NCBI GenBank assembly: GCA_964057225.1
Contig: OZ059897.1
Span: 2,728,001 to 2,792,000 of the forward strand
Direction: 5' to 3'
DNA length: 64,000 nucleotides
Source of the DNA: Auanema rhodensis
Lineage: Eukaryota > Nematoda > Chromadorea > Rhabditida > Rhabditidae
In this document: positions 22,901-37,393 of the stretch, one piece after another
Numbering within the stretch: position 1 is the stretch's first letter
Layout: each line of letters opens with the position of its first letter
Notes under the pieces: generated by a model
Seen by the model: the letters and a program-made list of their open reading frames with translations, nothing else
What the model was told of the DNA's origin: nothing
Databases searched by the model: none
Translations under genes and position numbers: made by a program

Positions 22901-24877
22901 AATGTTGAGTGTACATGGGAACTCAACATACACTAATGCATTATTTTTCAAACGATCATAACTAATTTTTGTATAGAGCGTTTCTCAATGTAGTATAGTG
23001 CATTCGATGCGGATTTTTAAGCTGCGTTGATCTGTGTTATCAGATTTGAGTTAACTTAAAAATGCACCGAGATATCAACTTATATAAGTTCACACTTATA
23101 TCCTCGATTTTCACCCTGAAGAAATAATTTTTTCGTTGAATAACATTGTCCATCGTCTTTGCCTTGAAAAAAGAAATCTAAAAACATCTACTTTTTGTGA
23201 AATTATTTAGAAATTTTTCGGGAAAATTTTTGTCACAATGTTTTTGGAAGCAATGTTAAGTGTACATGGGAACTCAACACACACTAATGCATTATTTTTC
23301 AAACGATCATAACTAATTTTTGTATTAAGCTTTTCTCAATGTAGTATAGTGCAGTCGATGCGGATTTTTAAGCTGCGTCGATCTGTGTTATCAGATTTGC
23401 GCTAGCTTAAAAATGCTCCGAGATATCAACTTATATAAGTTCACACTTATATCCTCGATTTTAACCCTGAAGAATTAATTTTTTCGTTGAATAACATTGT
23501 CCATCGTCTTTGCCTTGAAAAGGGAATCTAAAAACATTTACTTTTTGTGAAATTATTCAGAAATTTTTCGGGAAAATTTTTGTCAAAATGTTTTTGGAAG
23601 CAATGTTGAGTGTACATGGGAACTCAACATACACTAATGCATTATTTTTCAAACGATCATAACTAATTTTTGTATAGAGCGTTCCTTAATGTAGTATAGT
23701 GCATTCGATGCGGATTTTTAAGCTGCGTTGATCTGTGTTATCAGATTTGCGCTAGCTTAAAAATGCTCCGAGATATCAACTTATATAAGTTCACACTTAT
23801 ATCCTCGATTTTCACCCTGAAGAATTAATTTTTTCGTTGAATAACATTGTCCATCGTCTTTGCCTTGAAAAAAGAAATCTAAAAACTCCTACTTTTTGTG
23901 AAATTATGTAGAAATTTTTCGGGAAAATTTTTGTCAAAATGTTTTTGGAAGCAATGTTGAGTGTACATGGGAACTCAACATACACTAATGCATTATTTTT
24001 CAAACGATCATAACTAATTTTTGTATAGAGCGTTTCTCAATGTAGTATAGTGCATTCGATGCGGATTTTTAAGCTGCGTCGATCTTTGTTATCAGATTTG
24101 AGGTAGCTTAAAAATGCACCGAGATATCAACTGATATATGTTCACACTTATATCCTCAATTTTCACCCTGAAGAAATGATTTTTTCGTTGAAAAACATTG
24201 TCCATCGTATTCGTCTTGAAAAAAGGAATCTAAAAACATCTACTTTTTGTGAAATTATTTAGAAATTTTTCGGGAAAATTTTTGTCAAAATGTTTTTGGA
24301 AGCAATGTTGAGTGCACATGGGAACTCAACATACACTAATGCATTATTTTTCAAACGATCATAACTAATTTTTGTATAGAGCGTTTCTCAATGTAGTATA
24401 GTGCATTCGATGCGGATTTTTAAGCTGCGTCGATCTGTGATATCAGATTTGAGTTAACTTAAAAATGCACCGAGATATCAACTGATATATGTTCACACTT
24501 ATATCCTCGATTTTCACCCTGAAGAAATGATTTTTTCGTTGAAAAACATTGTCCATCGTCTTCGTCTTGAAAAAAGGAATCTAAAAACATCTACTTTTTG
24601 TGAAATTATTTAGAAATTTTTCGGGAAAATTTTTGTCAAAATGTTTTTGGAAGCAATGTTGAGTGCACATGGGAACTCAACATACACTAATGCATTATTT
24701 TTCAAACGATCATAACTAATTTTTGTATAGAGCGTTTCTCAATGTCGTATAGTGCATTCGATGCGAATTTTTAAGCTGCGTTGATCTGTGTTATCTGATT
24801 TGAGTTAACTTAAAAATGCACCGAGATATCAACTGATATAGGTTCACACTTATATCCTCGATTTTCACCCTGAAGAA
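19966..24877 (+). repeat. Fourteen-unit block D3, copy 2 (4912 bp)
   Basis: The copy of 8037-12947. It is one base longer because the private T deletion of copy 1 is absent. It has its own changes at 20074 (g to a, giving 'tttatcaaaa') and 22176 (t to g, giving 'aaattgttgtc'). Seven of its 14 units also resemble 48044-50500 less closely, showing an older copy of part of this block. Confidence 0.9.
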
Positions 24878-27185
24878 ATGATTTTTTCGTTGAAAAACAT
24901 TGTCCATCGTCTTCGTCTTGAAAAAAGGAATCTAAAAACATCTACTTTTTGTGAAATTATTTAGAAATTTTTCGGGAAAATTTTTGTCAAAATGTTTTTG
25001 GAAGCAATGTTGAGTGTACATGGGAACTCAACATACACTAATGCATTATTTTTCAAACGATCATAACTAATTTTTGTATAGAGCGTTTCTTAATGTAGTA
25101 TAGTGCATTCGATGCGGATTTTTAAGCTGCGTCGATCTGTGATATCAGATTTGAGTTAACTTAAAAATGCACCGAGATATCAACTGATATATGTTCACAC
25201 TTATATCCTCGATTTTCACCCTGAAGAATTAATTTTTTCGTTGAATAACATTGTCCATCGTCTTTGCCTTGAAAAAAGAAATCTAAAAACATCTACTTTT
25301 TGTGAAATTATTTAGAAATTTTTCGGGAAAATTTTTGTCACAATGTTTTTGGAAGCAATGTTAAGTGTACATGGGAACTCAACACACACTAATGCATTAT
25401 TTTTCAAACGATCATAACTAATTTTTGTATTAAGCTTTTCTCAATGTAGTATAGTGCAGTCGATGCGGATTTTTAAGCTGCGTTGATCTGTGTTATCAGA
25501 TTTGCGCTAGCTTATAAATGCTCCGAGATATCAACTTATATAAGTTCACACTTATATCCTCGATTTTCACCCTGAAGAATTAATTTTTTCGTTGAATAAC
25601 ATTGTCCATCGTCTTTGCCTTGAAAAAAGAAATCTAAAAACTCCTACTTTTTGTGAAATTATGTAGAAATTTTTCGGGAAAATTTTTGTCAAAATGTTTT
25701 TGGAAGCAATGTTGAGTGTACATGGGAACTCAACATACACTAATGCATTATTTTTCAAACGATCATAACTAATTTTTGTATAGAGCGTTTCTTAATGTAG
25801 TATAGTGCATTCGATGCGGATTTTTAAGCTGCGTCGATCTGTGATATCAGATTTGAGTTAACTTAAAAATGCACCGAGATATCAACTGATATATGTTCAC
25901 ACTTATATCCTCGATTTTCACCCTGAAGAATTAATTTTTTCGTTGAATAACATTGTCCATCGTCTTTGCCTTGAAAAAAGAAATCTAAAAACATCTACTT
26001 TTTGTGAAATTATTTAGAAATTTTTCGGGAAAATTTTTGTCACAATGTTTTTGGAAGCAATGTTAAGTGTACATGGGAACTCAACACACACTAATGCATT
26101 ATTTTTCAAACGATCATAACTAATTTTTGTATTAAGCTTTTCTCAATGTAGTATAGTGCAGTCGATGCGGATTTTTAAGCTGCGTTGATCTGTGTTATCA
26201 GATTTGCGCTAGCTTAAAAATGCTCCGAGATATCAACTTATATAAGTTCACACTTATATCCTCGATTTTCACCCTGAAGAATTAATTTTTTCGTTGAATA
26301 ACATTGTCCATCGTCTTTGCCTTGAAAAAAGAAATCTAAAAACTCCTACTTTTTGTGAAATTATGTAGAAATTTTTCGGGAAAATTTTTGTCAAAATGTT
26401 TTTGGAAGCAATGTTGAGTGTACATGGGAACTCAACATACACTAATGCATTATTTTTCAAACGATCATAACTAATTTTTGTATAGAGCGTTTCTCAATGT
26501 AGTATAGTGCATTCGATGCGGATTTTTAAGCTGCGTCGATCTGTGTTATCAGATTTGAGGTAGCTTAAAAATGCACCGAGATATCAACTGATATATGTTC
26601 ACACTTATATCCTCAATTTTCACCCTGAAGAAATGATTTTTTCGTTGAAAAACATTGTCCATCGTATTCGTCTTGAAAAAAGGAATCTAAAAACATCTAC
26701 TTTTTGTGAAATTATTTAGAAATTTTTCGGGAAAATTTTTGTCAAAATGTTTTTGGAAGCAATGTTGAGTGCACATGGGAACTCAACATACACTAATGCA
26801 TTATTTTTCAAACGATCATAACTAATTTTTGTATAGAGCGTTTTTCAATGTCGTATAGTGCATTCGATGCGAATTTTTAAGCTGCGTTGATCTGTGTTAT
26901 CTGATTTGAGTTAACTTAAAAATGCTTCGAGATATCAACTGATATAGGTTCACACTTATATCCTCGATTTTCACCCTGAAGAAATGATTTTTTCGTTGAA
27001 AAACATTGTCCATCGTCTTCGTCTTGAAAAAAGGAATCTAAAAACATCTACTTTTTGTGAAATTATTTAGAAATTTTTCGGGAAAATTTTTGTCAAAATG
27101 TTTTTGGAAGCAATGTTGAGTGTACATGGGAACTCAACATACACTAATGCATTATTTTTCAAACGATCATAACTAATTTTTGTAT
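24670..27185 (+). repeat. Block D5, copy 1 (matches 28882-31397)
   Basis: About seven units match 28882-31397 at an offset of 4212 bp (12 units). Shared markers are 'gcttataaatgctcc' (25512 and 29724), 'gagcgtttttcaatgtcg' (near 26838 and 31050) and 'atgcttcgag'. Inside the block the pair of units 25229-25930 is repeated as 25931-26632, except that only the first has 'cttataaatg'. Confidence 0.88.
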
Positions 27186-28881
27186 TAAGCTTTTCTCAAT
27201 GTAGTATAGTGCAGTCGATGCGGATTTTTAAGCTGCGTTGATCTGTGTTATCAGATTTGCGCTAGCTTAAAAATGCTCCGAGATATCAACTTATATAAGT
27301 TCACACTTATATCCTCGATTTTCACCCTGAAGAATTAATTTTTTCGTTGAATAACATTGTCCATCGTCTTTGTCTTGAAAAAAGAAATCTAAAAACATCT
27401 ACTTTTTGTGAAATTATTTAGAAATTTTTCGGGAAACTTTTTGTCAAAATGTTTTTGGAAGCAATGTTGAGTGTACATGGGAACTCAACATACACTAATG
27501 CATTATTTTTCAAACGATCATAACTAATTTTTGTATAGAGCGTTTCTCAATGTAGTATAGTGCATTCGATGCGGATTTTTAAGCTGCGTCGATCTGTGTT
27601 ATCAGATTTGAGTTAGCTTAAAAATGCACCGAGATATCAACTGATATATGTTCACACTTATATCCTCGATTTTCACCCTGAAGAATTAATTTTTTCGTTG
27701 AAAAACATTGTCCATCGTCTTTGTCTTGAAAAAAGGAATCTAAAAACATCTACTTTTTGTGAAATTATTTAGAAATTTTTCGGGAAAATTTTTGTCACAA
27801 TGTTTTTGGAAGCAATGTTAAGTGTACATGGGAACTCAACACACACTAATGCATTATTTTTCAAACGATCATAACTAATTTTTGTATTAAGCTTTTCTCA
27901 ATGTAGTATAGTGCAGTCGATGCGGATTTTTAAGCTGCGTCGATCTGTGTTATCAGATTTGCGCTAGCTTAAAAATGCTCCGAGATATCAACTTATATAA
28001 GTTCACACTTATATCCTCGATTTTCACCCTGAAGAATTAATTTTTTCGTTGAATAACATTGTCGATCGTCTTCGTCTTGAAAAAAGGAATCTAAAAACAT
28101 TTACTTTTTGTGAAATTATTCAGAAATTTTTCGGGAAAATTTTTGTCAAAATGTTTTTGGAAGCAATGTTGAGTGTACATGGGAACTCAACATACACTAA
28201 TGCATTATTTTTCAAACGATCATAACTAATTTTTGTATAGAGCGTTTCTCAATGTAGTATAGTGCATTCGATGCGGATTTTTAAGCTGCGTCGATCTGTG
28301 TTATCAGATTTGAGTTAGCTTAAAAATGCACCGAGATATCAACTGATATAGGTTCACACTTATATCCTCGATTTTCACCCTGAAGAATTAATTTTTTCGT
28401 TGAATAACATTGTCCATCGTCTTTGCCTTGAAAAAAGAAATCTAAAAACTCCTACTTTTTGTGAAATTATTTAGAAATTTTTCGGGAAAATTTTTGTCAA
28501 AATGTTTTTGGAAGCAATGTTGAGTGTACATGGGAACTCAACATACACTAATGCATTATTTTTCAAACGATCATAACTAATTTTTGTATAGAGCGTTTCT
28601 CAATGTAGTATAGTGCATTCGATGCGGATTTTTAAGCTGCGTCGATCTGTGTTATCAGATTTGAGTTAGCTTAAAAATGCACCGAGATATCAACTGATAT
28701 AGGTTCACACTTATATCCTCGATTTTCACCCTGAAGAATTAATTTTTTCGTTAAATAACATTGTCCATCGTCTTTGTCTTGAAAAAAGAAATCTAAAAAC
28801 ATCTACTTTTTGTGAAATTATTTAGAAATTTTTCGGGAAAATTTTTGTCAAAATGTTTTTGGAAGCAATGTTGAGTGTACA

Positions 28882-31397
28882 TGGGAACTCAACATACACT
28901 AATGCATTATTTTTCAAACGATCATAACTAATTTTTGTATAGAGCGTTTCTCAATGTCGTATAGTGCATTCGATGCGAATTTTTAAGCTGCGTTGATCTG
29001 TGTTATCTGATTTGAGTTAACTTAAAAATGCACCGAGATATCAACTGATATAGGTTCACACTTATATCCTCGATTTTCACCCTGAAGAAATGATTTTTTC
29101 GTTGAAAAACATTGTCCATCGTCTTCGTCTTGAAAAAAGGAATCTAAAAACATCTACTTTTTGTGAAATTATTTAGAAATTTTTCGGGAAAATTTTTGTC
29201 AAAATGTTTTTGGAAGCAATGTTGAGTGTACATGGGAACTCAACATACACTAATGCATTATTTTTCAAACGATCATAACTAATTTTTGTATAGAGCGTTT
29301 CTTAATGTAGTATAGTGCATTCGATGCGGATTTTTAAGCTGCGTCGATCTGTGATATCAGATTTGAGTTAACTTAAAAATGCACCGAGATATCAACTGAT
29401 ATATGTTCACACTTATATCCTCGATTTTCACCCTGAAGAATTAATTTTTTCGTTGAATAACATTGTCCATCGTCTTTGCCTTGAAAAAAGAAATCTAAAA
29501 ACATCTACTTTTTGTGAAATTATTTAGAAATTTTTCGGGAAAATTTTTGTCACAATGTTTTTGGAAGCAATGTTAAGTGTACATGGGAACTCAACACACA
29601 CTAATGCATTATTTTTCAAACGATCATAACTAATTTTTGTATTAAGCTTTTCTCAATGTAGTATAGTGCAGTCGATGCGGATTTTTAAGCTGCGTTGATC
29701 TGTGTTATCAGATTTGCGCTAGCTTATAAATGCTCCGAGATATCAACTTATATAAGTTCACACTTATATCCTCGATTTTCACCCTGAAGAATTAATTTTT
29801 TCGTTGAATAACATTGTCCATCGTCTTTGCCTTGAAAAAAGAAATCTAAAAACTCCTACTTTTTGTGAAATTATGTAGAAATTTTTCGGGAAAATTTTTG
29901 TCAAAATGTTTTTGGAAGCAATGTTGAGTGTACATGGGAACTCAACATACACTAATGCATTATTTTTCAAACGATCATAACTAATTTTTGTATAGAGCGT
30001 TTCTTAATGTAGTATAGTGCATTCGATGCGGATTTTTAAGCTGCGTCGATCTGTGATATCAGATTTGAGTTAACTTAAAAATGCACCGAGATATCAACTG
30101 ATATATGTTCACACTTATATCCTCGATTTTCACCCTGAAGAATTAATTTTTTCGTTGAATAACATTGTCCATCGTCTTTGCCTTGAAAAAAGAAATCTAA
30201 AAACATCTACTTTTTGTGAAATTATTTAGAAATTTTTCGGGAAAATTTTTGTCACAATGTTTTTGGAAGCAATGTTAAGTGTACATGGGAACTCAACACA
30301 CACTAATGCATTATTTTTCAAACGATCATAACTAATTTTTGTATTAAGCTTTTCTCAATGTAGTATAGTGCAGTCGATGCGGATTTTTAAGCTGCGTTGA
30401 TCTGTGTTATCAGATTTGCGCTAGCTTAAAAATGCTCCGAGATATCAACTTATATAAGTTCACACTTATATCCTCGATTTTCACCCTGAAGAATTAATTT
30501 TTTCGTTGAATAACATTGTCCATCGTCTTTGCCTTGAAAAAAGAAATCTAAAAACTCCTACTTTTTGTGAAATTATGTAGGAATTTTTCGGGAAAATTTT
30601 TGTCAAAATGTTTTTGGAAGCAATGTTGAGTGTACATGGGAACTCAACATACACTAATGCATTATTTTTCAAACGATCATAACTAATTTTTGTATAGAGC
30701 GTTTCTCAATGTAGTATAGTGCATTCGATGCGGATTTTTAAGCTGCGTCGATCTGTGTTATCAGATTTGAGGTAGCTTAAAAATGCACCGAGATATCAAC
30801 TGATATATGTTCACACTTATATCCTCAATTTTCACCCTGAAGAAATGATTTTTTCGTTGAAAAACATTGTCCATCGTATTCGTCTTGAAAAAAGGAATCT
30901 AAAAACATCTACTTTTTGTGAAATTATTTAGAAATTTTTCGGGAAAATTTTTGTCAAAATGTTTTTGGAAGCAATGTTGAGTGCACATGGGAACTCAACA
31001 TACACTAATGCATTATTTTTCAAACGATCATAACTAATTTTTGTATAGAGCGTTTTTCAATGTCGTATAGTGCATTCGATGCGAATTTTTAAGCTGCGTT
31101 GATCTGTGTTATCTGATTTGAGTTAACTTAAAAATGCTTCGAGATATCAACTGATATAGGTTCACACTTATATCCTCGATTTTCACCCTGAAGAAATGAT
31201 TTTTTCGTTGAAAAACATTGTCCATCGTCTTCGTCTTGAAAAAAGGAATCTAAAAACATCTACTTTTTGTGAAATTATTTAGAAATTTTTCGGGAAAATT
31301 TTTGTCAAAATGTTTTTGGAAGCAATGTTGAGTGTACATGGGAACTCAACATACACTAATGCATTATTTTTCAAACGATCATAACTAATTTTTGTAT
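28882..31397 (+). repeat. Block D5, copy 2
   Basis: A copy of 24670-27185 twelve units downstream. It has a private change 'atgtaggaa' near 30580, where copy 1 has 'atgtagaaa'. After about 31397 it reads 'gtatagagcgtttcttaatg' where copy 1 reads 'gtattaagctttt'. Confidence 0.88.
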
Positions 31398-33301
31398 AGA
31401 GCGTTTCTTAATGTAGTATAGTGCATTCGATGCGGATTTTTAAGCTGCGTCGATCTGTGATATCAGATTTGAGTTAACTTAAAAATGCACCGAGATATCA
31501 ACTGATATATGTTCTCACTTATATCCTCGATTTTCACCCTGAAGAAATGATTTTTTCGTTGAATAACATTGTCCATCGTCTTTGTCTTGAAAAAAGAAAT
31601 CTAAAAACATCTACTTTTTGTGAAATTATTTAGAAATTTTTCGGGAAACTTTTTGTCAAAATGTTTTTGGAAGCAATGTTGAGTGTACATGGGAACTCAA
31701 CATACACTAATGCATTATTTTTCAAACGATCATAACTAATTTTTGTATGGAGCGTTTCTCAATTTAGTAAAGTGCATTCGATGCGGATTTTTAAGCTGCG
31801 TTGATCTGTGTTATCAGATTTGAGTTAGCTTAAAAATGCACCGAGATATCAACTGATATATGTTCACACTTATATCCTCGATTTTCACCCTGAAGAATTA
31901 ATTTTTTCGTTAAATAACATTGTCCATCGTCTTTGTCTTGAAAAAAGAAATCTAAAAACATCTACTTTTTGTGAAATTATTTAGAAATTTTTCGGGAAAA
32001 TTTTTGTCACAATGTTTTTGGAAGCAATGTTAAGTGTACATGGGAACTCAACACACACTAATGCATTATTTTTCAAACGATCATAACTAATTTTTGTATT
32101 AAGCTTTTCTCAATGTAGTATAGTGCAGTCGATGCGAATTTTTAAGCTGCGTTGATCTGTGTTATCTGATTTGAGTTAACTTAAAAATGCTTCGAGATAT
32201 CAACTGATATAGGTTCACACTTATATCCTCGATTTTCACCCTGAAGAAATGATTTTTTCGTTGAAAAACATTGTCCATCGTCTTCGTCTTGAAAAAAGGA
32301 ATCTAAAAACATTTACTTTTTGTGAAATTATTTAGAAATTTTTCGGGAAAATTTTTGTCAAAATGTTTTTGGAAGCAATGTTGAGTGTACATGGGAACTC
32401 AACATACACTAATGCATTATTTTTCAAACGATCATAACTAATTTTTGTATAGAGCGTTTCTCAATGTAGTATAGTGCATTCGATGCGGATTTTTAAGCTG
32501 CGTCGATCTGTGTTATCAGATTTGAGTTAGCTTAAAAATGCACCGAGATATCAACTGATATAGGTTCACACTTATATCCTCGATTTTCACCCTGAAGAAT
32601 TAATTTTTTCGTTGAATAACATTGTCCATCGTCTTTGCCTTGAAAAAAGAAATCTAAAAACATCTACTTTTTGTGAAATTATTTAGAAATTTTTCGGGAA
32701 AATTTTTGTCAAAATGTTTTTGGAAGCAATGTTGAGTGTACATGGGAACTCAACATACACTAATGCATTATTTTTCAAACGATCATAACTAATTTTTGTA
32801 TAGAGCGTTTCTCAATGTAGTATAGTGCATTCGATGCGGATTTTTAAGCTGCGTCGATCTGTGTTATCAGATTTGAGTTAGCTTAAAAATGCACCGAGAT
32901 ATCAACTGATATAGGTTCACACTTATATCCTCGATTTTCACCCTGAAGAATTAATTTTTTCGTTGAATAACATTGTCCATCGTCTTTGCCTTGAAAAAAG
33001 AAATCTAAAAACTCCTACTTTTTGTGAAATTATTTAGAAATTTTTCGGGAAAATTTTTGTCAAAATGTTTTTGGAAGCAATGTTGAGTGTACATGGGAAC
33101 TCAACATACACTAATGCATTATTTTTCAAACGATCATAACTAATTTTTGTATAGAGCGTTTCTCATTGTAGTATAGTGCATTCGATGCGGATTTTTAAGC
33201 TGCGTCGATCTGTGTTATCAGATTTGAGTTAGCTTAAAAATGCACCGAGATATCAACTGATATATGTTCACACTTATATCCTCGATTTTCACCCTGAAGA
33301 A

Positions 33302-36300
33302 TTAATTTTTTCGTTGAATAACATTGTCGATCGTCTTTGCCTTGAAAAAAGGAATCTAAAAACATTTACTTTTTGTGAAATTATTCAGAAATTTTTCGGG
33401 AAAATTTTTGTCAAAATGTTTTTGGAAGCAATGTTGAGTGTACATGGGAACTCAACATACACTAATGCATTATTTTTCAAACGATCATAACTAATTTTTG
33501 TATAGAGCGTTTCTCAATGTAGTATAGTGCATTCGATGCGGATTTTTAAGCTGCGTCGATCTGTGTTATCAGATTTGAGTTAGCTTAAAAATGCACCGAG
33601 ATATCAACTGATATAGGTTCACACTTATATCCTCGATTTTCACCCTGAAGAATTAATTTTTTCGTTGAATAACATTGTCCATCGTCTTTGCCTTGAAAAA
33701 AGAAATCTAAAAACTCCTACTTTTTGTGAAATTATTTAGAAATTTTTCGGGAAAATTTTTGTCAAAATGTTTTTGGAAGCAATGTTGAGTGTACATGGGA
33801 ACTCAACATACACTAATGCATTATTTTTCAAACGATCATAACTAATTTTTGTATAGAGCGTTTCTCAATGTAGTATAGTGCATTCGATGCGGATTTTTAA
33901 GCTGCGTCGATCTGTGTTATCAGATTTGAGTTAGCTTAAAAATGCACCGAGATATCAACTGATATAGGTTCACACTTATATCCTCGATTTTCACCCTGAA
34001 GAATTAATTTTTTCGTTGAATAACATTGTCCATCGTCTTTGCCTTGAAAAAAGAAATCTAAAAACTCCTACTTTTTGTGAAATTATTTAGAAATTTTTCG
34101 GGAAAATTTTTGTCAAAATGTTTTTGGAAGCAATGTTGAGTGTACATGGGAACTCAACATACACTAATGCATTATTTTTCAAACGATCATAACTAATTTT
34201 TGTATAGAGCGTTTCTCATTGTAGTATAGTGCATTCGATGCGGATTTTTAAGCTGCGTCGATCTGTGTTATCAGATTTGAGTTAGCTTAAAAATGCACCG
34301 AGATATCAACTGATATATGTTCACACTTATATCCTCGATTTTCACCCTGAAGAATTAATTTTTTCGTTAAATAACATTGTCCATCGTCTTTGTCTTGAAA
34401 AAAGAAATCTAAAAACATCTACTTTTTGTGAAATTATTTAGAAATTTTTCGGGAAAATTTTTGTCACAATGTTTTTGGAAGCAATGTTAAGTGTACATGG
34501 GAACTCAACACACACTAATGCATTATTTTTCAAACGATCATAACTAATTTTTGTATTAAGCTTTTCTCAATGTAGTATAGTGCAGTCGATGCGGATTTTT
34601 AAGCTGCGTCGATCTGTGTTATCAGATTTGCGCTAGCTTAAAAATGCTCCGAGATATCAACTTATATAAGTTCACACTTATATCCTCGATTTTCACCCTG
34701 AAGAATTAATTTTTTCGTTGAATAACATTGTCGATCGTCTTTGCCTTGAAAAAAGGAATCTAAAAACATTTACTTTTTGTGAAATTATTCAGAAATTTTT
34801 CGGGAAAATTTTTGTCAAAATGTTTTTGGAAGCAATGTTGAGTGTACATGGGAACTCAACATACACTAATGCATTATTTTTCAAACGATCATAACTAATT
34901 TTTGTATAGAGCGTTTCTCAATGTAGTATAGTGCATTCGATGCGGATTTTTAAGCTGCGTCGATCTGTGTTATCAGATTTGAGTTAGCTTAAAAATGCAC
35001 CGAGATATCAACTGATATAGGTTCACACTTATATCCTCGATTTTCACCCTGAAGAATTAATTTTTTCGTTGAATAACATTGTCCATCGTCTTTGCCTTGA
35101 AAAAAGAAATCTAAAAACTCCTACTTTTTGTGAAATTATTTAGAAATTTTTCGGGAAAATTTTTGTCAAAATGTTTTTGGAAGCAATGTTGAGTGTACAT
35201 GGGAACTCAACATACACTAATGCATTATTTTTCAAACGATCATAACTAATTTTTGTATAGAGCGTTTCTCAATGTAGTATAGTGCATTCGATGCGGATTT
35301 TTAAGCTGCGTCGATCTGTGTTATCAGATTTGAGTTAGCTTAAAAATGCACCGAGATATCAACTTATATAAGTTCACACTTATATCCTCGATTTTCACCC
35401 TGAAGAATTAATTTTTTCGTTGAATAACATTGTCGATCGTCTTTGCCTTGAAAAAAGGAATCTAAAAACATTTACTTTTTGTGAAATTATTCAGAAATTT
35501 TTCGGGAAAATTTTTGTCAAAATGTTTTTGGAAGCAATGTTGAGTGTACATGGGAACTCAACATACACTAATGCATTATTTTTCAAACGATCATAACTAA
35601 TTTTTGTATAGAGCGTTTCTCAATGTAGTATAGTGCATTCGATGCGGATTTTTAAGCTGCGTCGATCTGTGTTATCAGATTTGAGTTAGCTTAAAAATGC
35701 ACCGAGATATCAACTGATATAGGTTCACACTTATATCCTCGATTTTCACCCTGAAGAATTAATTTTTTCGTTGAATAACATTGTCCATCGTCTTTGCCTT
35801 GAAAAAAGAAATCTAAAAACTCCTACTTTTTGTGAAATTATTTAGAAATTTTTCGGGAAAATTTTTGTCAAAATGTTTTTGGAAGCAATGTTGAGTGTAC
35901 ATGGGAACTCAACATACACTAATGCATTATTTTTCAAACGATCATAACTAATTTTTGTATAGAGCGTTTCTCAATGTAGTATAGTGCATTCGATGCGGAT
36001 TTTTAAGCTGCGTCGATCTGTGTTATCAGATTTGAGTTAGCTTAAAAATGCACCGAGATATCAACTGATATAGGTTCACACTTATATCCTCGATTTTCAC
36101 CCTGAAGAATTAATTTTTTCGTTGAATAACATTGTCCATCGTCTTTGCCTTGAAAAAAGAAATCTAAAAACTCCTACTTTTTGTGAAATTATTTAGAAAT
36201 TTTTCGGGAAAATTTTTGTCAAAATGTTTTTGGAAGCAATGTTGAGTGTACATGGGAACTCAACATACACTAATGCATTATTTTTCAAACGATCATAACT

Positions 36301-36811
36301 AATTTTTGTATAGAGCGTTTCTCATTGTAGTATAGTGCATTCGATGCGGATTTTTAAGCTGCGTCGATCTGTGTTATCAGATTTGAGTTAGCTTAAAAAT
36401 GCACCGAGATATCAACTGATATATGTTCACACTTATATCCTCGATTTTCACCCTGAAGAATTAATTTTTTCGTTGAATAACATTGTCGATCGTCTTTGCC
36501 TTGAAAAAAGGAATCTAAAAACATTTACTTTTTGTGAAATTATTTAGAAATTTTTCGGGAAAATTTTTGTCAAAATGTTTTTGGAAGCAATGTTGAGTGT
36601 ACATGGGAACTCAACATACACTAATGCATTATTTTTCAAACGATCATAACTAATTTTTGTATAGAGCGTTTCTCAATGTAGTATAGTGCATTCGATGCGG
36701 ATTTTTAAGCTGCGTCGATCTGTGTTATCAGATTTGAGTTAGCTTAAAAATGCACCGAGATATCAACTGATATAGGTTCACACTTATATCCTCGATTTTC
36801 ACCCTGAAGAA
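33302..36811 (+). repeat. Mixed-period region rich in the 'gtcgatcg' variant
   Basis: Here units with 'attgtcgatcg' plus 'catttac' alternate with units carrying 'aaactcctac'. The three units 33302-34354 recur as 35408-36460 (six-unit offset, 2106 bp). Between them, 34355-35407 holds a HindIII-family unit and another gtcgatcg/ctcctac pair. The gtcgatcg change creates a PvuI site (CGATCG). I saw it in no unit left of about 28.06 kb. Confidence 0.82.
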
Positions 36812-37393
36812 TTAATTTTTTCGTTGAATAACATTGTCCATCGTCTTTGCCTTGAAAAAAGAAATCTAAAAACTCCTACTTTTTGTGAAATTATTTAGAA
36901 ATTTTTCGGGAAAATTTTTGTCAAAATGTTTTTGGAAGCAATGTTGAGTGTACATGGGAACTCAACATACACTAATGCATTATTTTTCAAACGATCATAA
37001 CTAATTTTTGTATAGAGCGTTTCTTATTGTAGTATAGTGCATTCGATGCGGATTTTTAAGCTGCGTCGATCTGTGTTATCAGATTTGCGCTAGCTTAAAA
37101 ATGCTCCGAGATAACAACTTATATAAGTTCACACTTATTTCCTCGATTTTCACCCTGAAGAATTAATTTTTTCGTTGAATAACATTGTCCATCGTCTTCG
37201 CCTTGAAAAAAGGAATCTAAAAACATTCACTTTTTGTGAAATTATTCAGAAATTTTTCGGGAAAATTTTTGTCAAAATGTTTTTGGAAGCAATGTTGAGT
37301 GTACATGGGAACTCAGCATACACTAATGCATTATTTTTCAAACGATCATAACTAATTTTTGTATAGAGCGTTTCTCAATGTAGTATAGTGCAG

